A stretch of 42,912 nucleotides of DNA from Myxococcales bacterium (GTDB lineage Bacteria > Myxococcota_A > Polyangia > Polyangiales > Houyiibacteriaceae), in NCBI GenBank assembly GCA_024643985.1, contig JAHELW010000006.1, positions 1-42,912 on the forward strand. Reading direction: 5' to 3'. The position numbers and the translations under genes were made by a program. The notes under the pieces are model-generated. The model saw only the letters and a program-made list of their open reading frames with translations. It did no database searches and was not told where the DNA came from. Shown here piece after piece: positions 26,811-35,032 of this stretch (within the stretch, counting starts at the first letter, position 1; every line of letters starts with the position of its first letter).

Positions 26811-28349
26811 CTAGTTGCGGTATGGATTCTCGATGTCGATGTCAATCGGAACGGCCGCGGGCTCTGAGGCCGGGCTCGTTCGTTCGGAGCGTTTTCTGAC
26901 CTCGGGAGGTCGCTTCTCGGCAGCCAGAGCCTTCCGACGGGCCCGTCGGCGCTTTGGGCGTGAGGCATCGGTGCTGTTCTTCCGTTCCGGTGACTTCTTC
27001 GCCTCAGGAGCCCTGCTGTCCGAAGTGACCGGTCGAAGCGGAGGACCTTCGAGCCCTTCGCTCGCCTCCGGCAGACCCGCCGAAGGCGGTGTCCCGAGGA
27101 GCTGCCAAACCAGGAATCCCGCGTACAGAAAGACGACGATCGCAAGCAGCATGACCAGCCATCGTGCGGCGACCGAGCCCGAGGACTCCTCGATCGAAAG
27201 CTGCCGGTCGTTGCTGAGGACGGTCGAGACCGTGCCCGAAATCCGCGGCGCCTCCATCCGCCCGCTGTGCGTTTGGCCGGTGTGCGAAGCTCCCTCGCGC
27301 GGCATCGGAACGTCGGACTGCGAGATGTTCGTGCGCCCTAGTTGCTCGATCGCATCCCGCACCCGTGTCCGCTCGGCCTCGAGCTTCTCGGAGTCGAGCG
27401 TCCGAACGACCTCTGCGACGTCGCGCGTCTTGGCGACTCCGCTGCGGCCCGCCGCATTTTCGAGCGCTTCTGCGAGCTCTTCGGCCGATTGAAAACGCTG
27501 CGCCGGATCTCGGTCGAGTGCCTTCATCACCACGGTGTCGTAGGGCGCGAGCTCGTGCCAGAGCGCCGACGGCTTCGGGACGACCGCGTTCAGGAGATTG
27601 TTGAGAGTGGCGGCGTTCGAACCGCCCTTGAAGAGGCGGCGTCCCGTCAGCGATTCCCACAGTATGATGCCCGCGCTGAATAGGTCGGAACGCTGGTCGG
27701 TTTCGTTGGACGCGGCTTGCTCGGGGGCCATGTACGAGAGCTTGCCCTTGAACTGGCCCGAGCGGGTAGAGGCGATGCGAACGTCCGCCTTGGCAACTCC
27801 GAAGTCGGTGAGGCGAGCGATACCGTCGGTACCGATGAGTATGTTGTGCGGCGAGACATCGCGATGAACGAGCTTCAGCGGTCTCCCATGCTCGTCCTCG
27901 AGGCGATGTGCGGCGCTCAACCCCTGAAGCGTTTCGATGAGCACCCGACACACGAAAGGCCGTGGGAGGCGCTCGCCCTTCTTGGCCGCTCGCCCGAGTA
28001 ACGCTCCGAGGTGATTGCCCTCGATGTACTCCATGACGAGGAAGTAGCCATCGCCCGGGCTGTCGCTGATGTCGAGCGTAGGGACGACGTTCATGTGACG
28101 GATGCGCGCCGCGAGGCGTGCCTCGTCGAGAAACATCGAGATGAACTCCTCCTCGTAAGCCAGATGCGGGTGCAGCACCTTGATGGCGACCATGCGTTCG
28201 AAGCCCGCGACTCCCTGAGCCCGCGCGATGTACACCGACGCCATGCCACCGGATGCCAGCTGCGTCAGGATTTCGTAGCGGCCGAGCTGCCTCCCCGCCA
28301 TGGGTCGCGACAACCGCTCGTCGCCCGACGCGCCGGCCGGTGCGTGCAT
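26811..28349 (-). CDS. Hanks-type Ser/Thr protein kinase with C-terminal TM
   Basis: YEILTQLASGGMASVYIAR, VAIKVLHPHL, LVHRDVSPHNILIG, LTDFGVAKAD, YMAPEQ; TM WLVMLLAIVVFLYAGFLVWQLL. Confidence 0.93.
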   Translation of the reverse strand: MHAPAGASGDERLSRPMAGRQLGRYEILTQLASGGMASVYIARAQGVAGFERMVAIKVLHPHLAYEEEFISMFLDEARLAARIRHMNVVPTLDISDSPGDGYFLVMEYIEGNHLGALLGRAAKKGERLPRPFVCRVLIETLQGLSAAHRLEDEHGRPLKLVHRDVSPHNILIGTDGIARLTDFGVAKADVRIASTRSGQFKGKLSYMAPEQAASNETDQRSDLFSAGIILWESLTGRRLFKGGSNAATLNNLLNAVVPKPSALWHELAPYDTVVMKALDRDPAQRFQSAEELAEALENAAGRSGVAKTRDVAEVVRTLDSEKLEAERTRVRDAIEQLGRTNISQSDVPMPREGASHTGQTHSGRMEAPRISGTVSTVLSNDRQLSIEESSGSVAARWLVMLLAIVVFLYAGFLVWQLLGTPPSAGLPEASEGLEGPPLRPVTSDSRAPEAKKSPERKNSTDASRPKRRRARRKALAAEKRPPEVRKRSERTSPASEPAAVPIDIDIENPYRN

Positions 28350-29317
28350 CAGAAGCGCCCCTCCAACCTCAGCGCGCCGCCCTCGCGGCTGGCGCTGACG
28401 GACGGGGCGAGGCGCCGGGAGGCCGTCTCGCGAGACTCACCCTTCCAGTTCGTGAACACCCCGAGCACCGCCGTCGTTGCGGCCATGCCCGCGGTCACGC
28501 CAATCAAGATGTTCGTTCGCCGTTCCTTGGACTGACCTTCTTCCAGAAGCGCCTGGGCTTGCTCGGCTGGCGTCGGCGAGCTTCCTGTGTTGAAGCCCGG
28601 CGAGTTGGCATTCTGGGCCGCCGCCTCGTAGGCGCTCACGCCGCGGTTCGCGTCGATCCCAGACCAAATCGTGACAGCACCGAGCGCGGCCGTCGCTCCG
28701 AGCGAAGAAAAGAACGCCCACTTTGGTATTGGCGGCGGCGCCTCCGCGGGTTCCGGTGGCGGAGCAGCCAGCGCGACCTTCTTGGTCTTTCCCGCTGGCC
28801 CTCGGAAAGACGTCGATACTTCGCCGTGCTCGAAAGCTGCCTTCAACTCGTGCTCGACCTCGGGCGTGACGAAGAACGATGGGTGGCGGACGACTGCCCC
28901 ATCGACCTCGAGCTCGCAGGGTGCTCCGCACATCACACGCACGAGAAGATTCGCCCGTGCGACCGGCGCCAGGATCTGGCGCGCGGCGTTCGTTGCCCTC
29001 GTGTCCGCCGGGTACGTCTCCATCAGCTCCCACGCCAAATTGCCGGCGCGAAGTGGTTGCTCGGCTTTCACGTGCGCGCGCGCAGCCTGCAGTAGCGCCG
29101 CCGAAGTGGGGACGAGTCGATACGCCCGCTCGAACCAGTGCGCGGCGAGCTCGTAGCGTCCGGCGAGATACGCCGCAGTCCCTTCGTCATAGGCCTGCGC
29201 AGCCTTCGCTCGATCCTCGACTGAGGACTCCGCGTCCACTGCCGCAGGCACGGAAAAACACAAGCAAGTTACAATCAACGCCGACGCGAGCCGGTGCTGT
29301 GGAGTGGTGGTGGTCAT
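28349..29317 (-). CDS. Exported TPR-like protein with two C-terminal TM helices
   Basis: Signal-like ASALIVTCLCFSVPAAVDA; TPR-like AYDEGTAAYLAGRYELAAHWFERAYRLVPTSAALLQAARAHVKAEQPLRA; TM helices WAFFSSLGATAALGAVTIWSG and NILIGVTAGMAATTAVLGVF; stop overlaps kinase start. Confidence 0.75.
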   Translation of the reverse strand: MTTTTPQHRLASALIVTCLCFSVPAAVDAESSVEDRAKAAQAYDEGTAAYLAGRYELAAHWFERAYRLVPTSAALLQAARAHVKAEQPLRAGNLAWELMETYPADTRATNAARQILAPVARANLLVRVMCGAPCELEVDGAVVRHPSFFVTPEVEHELKAAFEHGEVSTSFRGPAGKTKKVALAAPPPEPAEAPPPIPKWAFFSSLGATAALGAVTIWSGIDANRGVSAYEAAAQNANSPGFNTGSSPTPAEQAQALLEEGQSKERRTNILIGVTAGMAATTAVLGVFTNWKGESRETASRRLAPSVSASREGGALRLEGRF

Positions 29318-29366
29318 CGGCCAGATCCCACCGTTCACGATAATAAAAATCTGGCGGACCGCCGAA

Positions 29367-30494
29367 TCAGGCCCCGCTGCGAATCGCCTGCTGGTAGCCC
29401 TTGCGGTCCAAATTGGTGAGCATTTGACGCATTTCGTCGGGCTCGGGGGAGCGGATCTCGGCAATTTCACGGTCGATGATCCCATGCGCCACGTGGTGCA
29501 GCAGCGACTGATTCATCGTCTGCATGCCGGACGCTCCTTGGCCGGTCTGCATGATGCCGTACATCTGGTGGACCTTGTCTTCGCGAATGAGATTTCGAAT
29601 CGCTGCATTCGGCACGAGCGCTTCGCAGGCCATCGCGCGTCCAGGGCCGTCGCAGCGCGGCAGCAGCATCTGACTGAGGACGCCCTGCAGCACGAACGAG
29701 AGCTGTGCCCGAATTTGGCTCTGCTGACCAGAGGGAAAGACGTCGATGATACGGTTGATCGACTGAGCCGCCGTGTTCGTGTGGAGCGTTGCGAAGACCA
29801 AGTGACCGGTCTCCGAAATCGTGAGCGCGGCTTCGATCGTCTCGAGGTCTCGCATCTCGCCGATGAGAACGACGTCCGGATCCTGTCGGAGCACGTACTT
29901 CAATGCGTCTTTGAAACCCGTGGTGTCGGCGCCGACTTCGCGCTGATTGACGATGCAGAGCTTGTTTGCATGCAAGAACTCGATGGGATCTTCGACGGTG
30001 ACGATGTGGTGGCGATGCTCGCTGTTGATCTTGTCGATCATCGAAGCAAGAGTCGTCGATTTGCCGGAGCCGGTCGGACCCGTGACGAGCACGAGACCGC
30101 GGGGCCGTGTACACAGCTCCTCGACCACCGGCGGCATGCCTAGCTGTGAAAGCGGGCGAATCTCGAAAGGGATCGCACGGAAGGCACCCGTTACCGCGCC
30201 CCGCTGCAGGAAGACGTTTGCCCGAAACCGCGACAAGGACTTCACGCCGAAAGAGAAGTCGATTTCGTGCCCTTTTTCGAAGCGTAGCCGCTGGTCCTCG
30301 GTCATGACCTCGTAGCAGAGAGCCTTGCTTTCTCGCGGCTTGAGAGGCGGTGTCCGGAGCGGCACCAAGGAGCCGTCGATGCGCAGCTGCGGCGGCGAGC
30401 CAGTCGTGATGTGCAAATCGGAGGAGCCGCGCTCGACCATGAGCCGGAGCAACTGCCGGAGCGTAAGAGAAGGAGCCTGCTGTGGAGCTGCCAT
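29367..30494 (-). CDS. pilT: Type IV pilus retraction ATPase
   Basis: Walker A GPTGSGKSTTLASM, IVTVEDPIEFLH, VVLIGEMRDLETIEAAL, HLVFATLHTNTA. Confidence 0.96.
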   Translation of the reverse strand: MAAPQQAPSLTLRQLLRLMVERGSSDLHITTGSPPQLRIDGSLVPLRTPPLKPRESKALCYEVMTEDQRLRFEKGHEIDFSFGVKSLSRFRANVFLQRGAVTGAFRAIPFEIRPLSQLGMPPVVEELCTRPRGLVLVTGPTGSGKSTTLASMIDKINSEHRHHIVTVEDPIEFLHANKLCIVNQREVGADTTGFKDALKYVLRQDPDVVLIGEMRDLETIEAALTISETGHLVFATLHTNTAAQSINRIIDVFPSGQQSQIRAQLSFVLQGVLSQMLLPRCDGPGRAMACEALVPNAAIRNLIREDKVHQMYGIMQTGQGASGMQTMNQSLLHHVAHGIIDREIAEIRSPEPDEMRQMLTNLDRKGYQQAIRSGA

Positions 30495-30527
30495 GGAGTC
30501 AGCATAACAGAGCGCCGAGCGCGATGC

Positions 30528-32048
30528 CTAAACGGTGCGCCGAACCCACGGTCGTCTTCGAAGCCAGTCCTGCTTTCCGTATTGCGAGCCGATGATTCGG
30601 GTCACGGAAGCTGCCGCCAAAAACGAGCCCTCGAAACCGAGACCAGGAGCCACCTGTTCACTGCAGAGATAGAGCCCGCGGACCGGTGTCCGTGTGGGCA
30701 GCGCACACACGCCGAGGGCACGCCGAGTCGGATACTCGTAAATCGCTTTCATCGTGTACGGGCCGCGTGCCCACGGCTCGCTGCACGAAGGTGTGTCGCC
30801 CTCGAATGCCTGGGGCGGAAGACCGTCGTGCGGGCTATCGATCCAGATCGCGTGATCATCCAAGAAGGGCAGTACACCTCTCAGCGCGTCCGTGGCGTCC
30901 TCGCGCACGAAACGAAGGGGCGACGACGCGGTGTCGACCAAGTGCTCGTCGATCAGCGTGCTCGCCGTGCAGAGAACGCGTCGGTCGTCGATGCGATGCG
31001 TTCGGAGCCAGAAAGGCGGTGCGGATGTCTCTTCGTTCGACGCGAGGAGTGCGAGGGGCGCCAGGGCTTCCGGTACTCCCCGCCGATCGACGAGCAGGTG
31101 GACGGCGCACCGGTATGCGCGCGACCGCGGCTCTCCGACTCGTTCGAACATCGCGCCAAGCGCGGATCGGTCTGGCAGGAGCTGGGACAGCTCGCCAACC
31201 GAGGCCCCGTGCACCACGTGGGTGCAGCCGATCTCTTCTCCGGTGCGGCTGAGGACGATCGTATGGCCCTGGCGTCCGCGCGGCCGAATGGAATCTGCGC
31301 GCTCTTTCGGGCGCACGTCGCATCCCCACGAGCGAATGCGCGAGAAGAGAGCTTCGCGGAACCAACTCCAGCCGCCCGAGAGCTCGCTCAGCCCGGCGAG
31401 GACGTGTCCGTGGAGCCTTGCCCGCGTTGCATCGGAGTGCTGACTCGAAAACAGCGCGGAGAGGTGGGGGAGGACAGCCTCGAAGCCGGTGCGGAGCGGA
31501 TGCCGGTGCGCGAGCTGGTTCCAAGACGTCCAGCCGTGCCCCTGTCGGTCGTAGCGGAGCGCGGACGTCACCAGCGACAGCTGTTGGCGTTCGAGGAAGG
31601 TTTCCGGAGGCCAGACGAGACCGCGCCCGACGACCATGTCGAGCTCGGCGCGGACTTCGGCGAGCGTCCGGGTGATGTCAGCCGCCTGTTGACGCACGTG
31701 CGGTATCTCGCGTTGGATCTCGGCGAGCCACCTCTCCGCGTCGGGGTGCACGTCGATCCGGTGCTCGGGGAGCAGCAATTGAAACGGCTGGCTCTTGTCG
31801 GCCGTGCGGTGGCGCACGTCCTGTCGAAGGGCCAGGAGCTCGAGCGTGCTTTGAACGACCGGGCTGTGGAGACCTGCAAGCGTCAATCCGTATGGCTCCA
31901 CCTCGACGTCATCGAGCATGTACGACGGGTTTGGCGCACCGTGACCGACGACCAGGACTCGCAGTCCTTCTCCTGCGAGGAGTGCCGCGCAGAGGAGCGG
32001 CTCGAGGTATGCGCCAAGGACGACGACGTCGTAAAAGCTCGTCGGCAC
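30528..32048 (-). CDS. Putative FAD/NAD(P)-binding oxidoreductase-like protein with degenerate Rossmann glycine motif
   Basis: FYDVVVLGAYLEPLLCAALLAGEGLRVLVVG resembles a beta-alpha-beta fold start; C-terminal GLYLCSEQVAPGLGFEGSFLAAASVTRII resembles phytoene-desaturase-like C-termini; GTG start. Confidence 0.6.
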   Translation of the reverse strand: MPTSFYDVVVLGAYLEPLLCAALLAGEGLRVLVVGHGAPNPSYMLDDVEVEPYGLTLAGLHSPVVQSTLELLALRQDVRHRTADKSQPFQLLLPEHRIDVHPDAERWLAEIQREIPHVRQQAADITRTLAEVRAELDMVVGRGLVWPPETFLERQQLSLVTSALRYDRQGHGWTSWNQLAHRHPLRTGFEAVLPHLSALFSSQHSDATRARLHGHVLAGLSELSGGWSWFREALFSRIRSWGCDVRPKERADSIRPRGRQGHTIVLSRTGEEIGCTHVVHGASVGELSQLLPDRSALGAMFERVGEPRSRAYRCAVHLLVDRRGVPEALAPLALLASNEETSAPPFWLRTHRIDDRRVLCTASTLIDEHLVDTASSPLRFVREDATDALRGVLPFLDDHAIWIDSPHDGLPPQAFEGDTPSCSEPWARGPYTMKAIYEYPTRRALGVCALPTRTPVRGLYLCSEQVAPGLGFEGSFLAAASVTRIIGSQYGKQDWLRRRPWVRRTV

Positions 32049-32052
32049 GGTC

Positions 32053-32691
32053 TTACAGCTCGGGAACCACGAGCGACCGATCCTCGTCGCCCGCAGGCGT
32101 GCCGACCCGAAGTGGGTCGAGCTGGATCGAGCCCGTCGCGATCTCGTGGATGACGCGCGGAAGGAGCCGGTGCTCTTGCACCTGAATGCGCGCCTGCAGG
32201 GTGTCCGCGGTGTCGTCGGCAAGCACGGGAACGGCGGCCTGCGCGATGATGGGGCCTGTGTCGACTCCAGAGTCGACTACGTGGACGGTGCAGCCCGTGA
32301 TGCGCACTCCTCCGTCGAGCGCATCCCGTGCCCCGCTGTGGCCAGGAAACGCGGGGAGAAGAGCAGGGTGCACGTTGATGATTCGGCCTGGAAATCCCTC
32401 GAGCAAGGGCGGTCCGAGGACCCGCATGAAGCCCGCGAGAACGATCAGCTCGGGCTCGAGCTTCGAGACCTCCGATGCAAGCACTTCGTTCCATAGGTTC
32501 CGGTCGTCGCCCTTTCGAAGCGGGACCACCCGCGTGGGCACGCCGCGCGAGGTCGCGAGATCGAGAGCCGCGGCGTTGCTTCGATCCGAAACGACTCCGA
32601 CGATTTTCGCCGCACAGCTCCGTTGGTCGATCGCGTCGAAGATCGCCTTGAGGTTCGAGCCACGGCCGGAAACGAGGACGACGGTGTTCAT
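32053..32691 (-). CDS. purN: Phosphoribosylglycinamide formyltransferase
   Basis: VVLVSGRGSNLKAIFDAI, LIVLAGFMRVLGPPLLEGFPGRIINVHPALLPAFPG, GCTVHVVDSGVDTGPII. Confidence 0.96.
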   Translation of the reverse strand: MNTVVLVSGRGSNLKAIFDAIDQRSCAAKIVGVVSDRSNAAALDLATSRGVPTRVVPLRKGDDRNLWNEVLASEVSKLEPELIVLAGFMRVLGPPLLEGFPGRIINVHPALLPAFPGHSGARDALDGGVRITGCTVHVVDSGVDTGPIIAQAAVPVLADDTADTLQARIQVQEHRLLPRVIHEIATGSIQLDPLRVGTPAGDEDRSLVVPEL

Positions 32692-32695
32692 CGCT

Positions 32696-33721
32696 TCACG
32701 TCGAAAACGAGACGCCCGGGCGATCGGTCACGGTACCGAGGATGAATGCGCGTTCCCCGATCGCGTTCAGCGCGTCGATGAGGTTTTTGCTTCGTGCGGG
32801 CTCGACGACGACCGTGAAGCCCACGCCCATGTTGAAAGCCCGCAGCATTTCCGGATCAGCGATGCTTCCCGCTCGCTGAATCGTCGCAAAGAGGGGGTCG
32901 GGGGCCCAAGCGCCGAGGTCGACGGCGATGCCCAAGCCCTCTGGCGTCACCCGCGGCAGATTTCCAGGAAGACCGCCGCCGGTGACGTGACACATCGCGC
33001 GCGCGCCGTGCTCGAGCGCTACGCCAACCGCGTCCACGTAGATGCGCGTAGGGCGCAGTAGAGCCTGCCCGAGCGTCTCCGCTCCGGCGAAGGGCGCCTC
33101 GAGCGAATGGGGCGCTCCGCCCTCGAAAAGGGCGCGCCTCGCGAGCGAGAAACCGTTCGAGTGCAGCCCCGAAGACGCGAGACCAACTACCTGGTCGCCG
33201 ACCTGGACGCCGCTTCCGTCGATGATCTTGCTGCGGCCGACGACACCGACCGCGAAGCCCGCGAGGTCGTACTCACCGGAGGCGTAAAACCCGGGGAGCT
33301 CTGCGGTTTCGCCGCCGAGGAGCGCACAGTGGGCCTGACGGCAACCTTCCGCGATCCCCCGCACCACCGCCTCCCCCTGGTCGACGTCCAGCTTCGACGT
33401 CGCGAAGTAGTCCAGGAAGAATAGCGGGCGCGCTCCGACCGTGATGATGTCGTTCACGCACATGGCGACGAGGTCGATTCCGATCGTGTCGTGGACCCCG
33501 AGCTCGAACGCCAGCTTGAGCTTGGTGCCGACGCCGTCGGTTCCGGACACCAGCACGGGGTCTTCGATGTCGGTGGGGATCGAGCAAAGGCCTGCGAAGC
33601 CACCGAGGGAGCCGAGCGTGTGCTCGGTGCGCGTCGTCTGGGCGAGCGGCTTGATGCGTCGGACGAGCTCGTCGCCTGCGTCGATGTCCACACCCGCGTC
33701 GCGATACGTGAGACCCGCCAT
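32696..33721 (-). CDS. purM: Phosphoribosylformylglycinamidine cyclo-ligase
   Basis: MAGLTYRDAGVDIDAGDELVRRIKPLA, SGTDGVGTKLKLAFEL, LLGGETAELPGFY, HVTGGGLPGNLPRV. Confidence 0.96.
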   Translation of the reverse strand: MAGLTYRDAGVDIDAGDELVRRIKPLAQTTRTEHTLGSLGGFAGLCSIPTDIEDPVLVSGTDGVGTKLKLAFELGVHDTIGIDLVAMCVNDIITVGARPLFFLDYFATSKLDVDQGEAVVRGIAEGCRQAHCALLGGETAELPGFYASGEYDLAGFAVGVVGRSKIIDGSGVQVGDQVVGLASSGLHSNGFSLARRALFEGGAPHSLEAPFAGAETLGQALLRPTRIYVDAVGVALEHGARAMCHVTGGGLPGNLPRVTPEGLGIAVDLGAWAPDPLFATIQRAGSIADPEMLRAFNMGVGFTVVVEPARSKNLIDALNAIGERAFILGTVTDRPGVSFST

Positions 33722-33818
33722 GCGCGGGAAGCTAGGCGATCGGTTGCATCGGGTCAACGAGGGGGGCGCCGTTGACGGGCGTCCGGGCGTGACGTAAAGA
33801 CGCCGCATTCGGGGCGGG

Positions 33819-34985
33819 GTGAGCGGGTTCAAACCAAGTCTGATCGGTTTGCTGGTTCTGACGGCGGCATGTCAGAGCGGTTTGCCGGAACGGCCTGAAC
33901 AACCGTTGGTCGAGTCGATTCCCGAGGCCCCGTCCTCCGCCGACTCGGAGCGCGACGCAGCGGTCCTCACGCGCATCGACGTCTACGGCGCGAGCGCTCC
34001 GGACGCCGCTGGCGCCCGCGTCGTGCTGTCGTTCGAGGGCGCGCCTCTGTTTCGCCAAAAGCAGTTGCCTGCCGAAGGCGTTCTTCCGGCCCGGATCGCA
34101 GTCGAGCTCGAAGACGCCGTGTGGGGTGACGCAGTTCCGGTGGCGCAGTCGATCGAGCGCGGTGGTCTCCTGCGAGTGCGATTGGCGACGCCGAATCCGC
34201 GCGTCGTGATCGACCTTCAGCCGGGCGCCTCCGGCCGCGTCTTCTATCTGACGGACCCGTATCGCATCGTCGTCGACGTCACCCGGGCGGGGAAACCTCT
34301 GAAGAAGCGTCGGCCCTTGGTCGTGTTGGATCCGGGGCACGGGGGCAAAGAGCCGGGCGCGGCCAACGACAGATATGGCTTGGTCGAGTCCGAGCTCGCT
34401 TTGACGCTCGCGGAGCTCGTCGCCGAACGGTTGGGGGAAATCATGCCTCGGGCGCGCGTGATGTTGACGCGGTCCACCGATGTCGATCTCTCGCTCGAGG
34501 CGAGATGCGCCGTCGCCAACGCGGTGGAGGGAGACGTCTTCGTCTCGATACACCTGAACGCGAGCCCGGAGCCCGTACGAAAGGGCGGCATCACGACCTT
34601 CGTGCTGGACACGACCAACGACAGACAGGCGCTTCGACTCGCCGCACGTGAGAACGGGACGCGCGTATCGGAAGTCACCGGGATTCAGAGCCTGCTCGCG
34701 AAGCACCATCGAAAGGGTCAGCAGAAGGAATCGCTTTCGCTCGCAGCAGACATTCAGCGAAACGCGTTGAAGAGCGGACGCACCGTGCTTCCGAAGCTCG
34801 CCGACAGGGGAGTCCGCCGCGCGATGTTCTATGTGCTGGTTGGCGCCCGGATGCCGGCCGTGTTGCTGGAGGCCTCGTTCCTGACCTACGAGCCAGAAGC
34901 ACGTGCGCTCGGGACTCGTTCTTACCGGCGCGCGCTCGCCTACGGCATCGCATCCGGCATCGCTTCGTACCTACGCGACCATTGA
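33819..34985 (+). CDS. N-acetylmuramoyl-L-alanine amidase (AMIN-like N-terminal region, Amidase_3), probable lipoprotein
   Basis: Lipobox-like LTAAC; RPLVVLDPGHGGKEPGA, ESELALTLAELV, FVSIHLNASP, PAVLLEASFLTYEPEAR. Confidence 0.9.
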   Translation: MSGFKPSLIGLLVLTAACQSGLPERPEQPLVESIPEAPSSADSERDAAVLTRIDVYGASAPDAAGARVVLSFEGAPLFRQKQLPAEGVLPARIAVELEDAVWGDAVPVAQSIERGGLLRVRLATPNPRVVIDLQPGASGRVFYLTDPYRIVVDVTRAGKPLKKRRPLVVLDPGHGGKEPGAANDRYGLVESELALTLAELVAERLGEIMPRARVMLTRSTDVDLSLEARCAVANAVEGDVFVSIHLNASPEPVRKGGITTFVLDTTNDRQALRLAARENGTRVSEVTGIQSLLAKHHRKGQQKESLSLAADIQRNALKSGRTVLPKLADRGVRRAMFYVLVGARMPAVLLEASFLTYEPEARALGTRSYRRALAYGIASGIASYLRDH

Positions 34986-35032
34986 GCCGATTGGTTGCCA
35001 CCGTGTTGACGGACAGTCATACTCGATGACCG

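Noticed and set aside
30411-32153. 580-aa plus-strand ORF opposite the oxidoreductase-like gene
   Set aside because: The minus frame has a Rossmann-like start and desaturase-like C-terminus and abuts purN; the plus frame looks like antisense.
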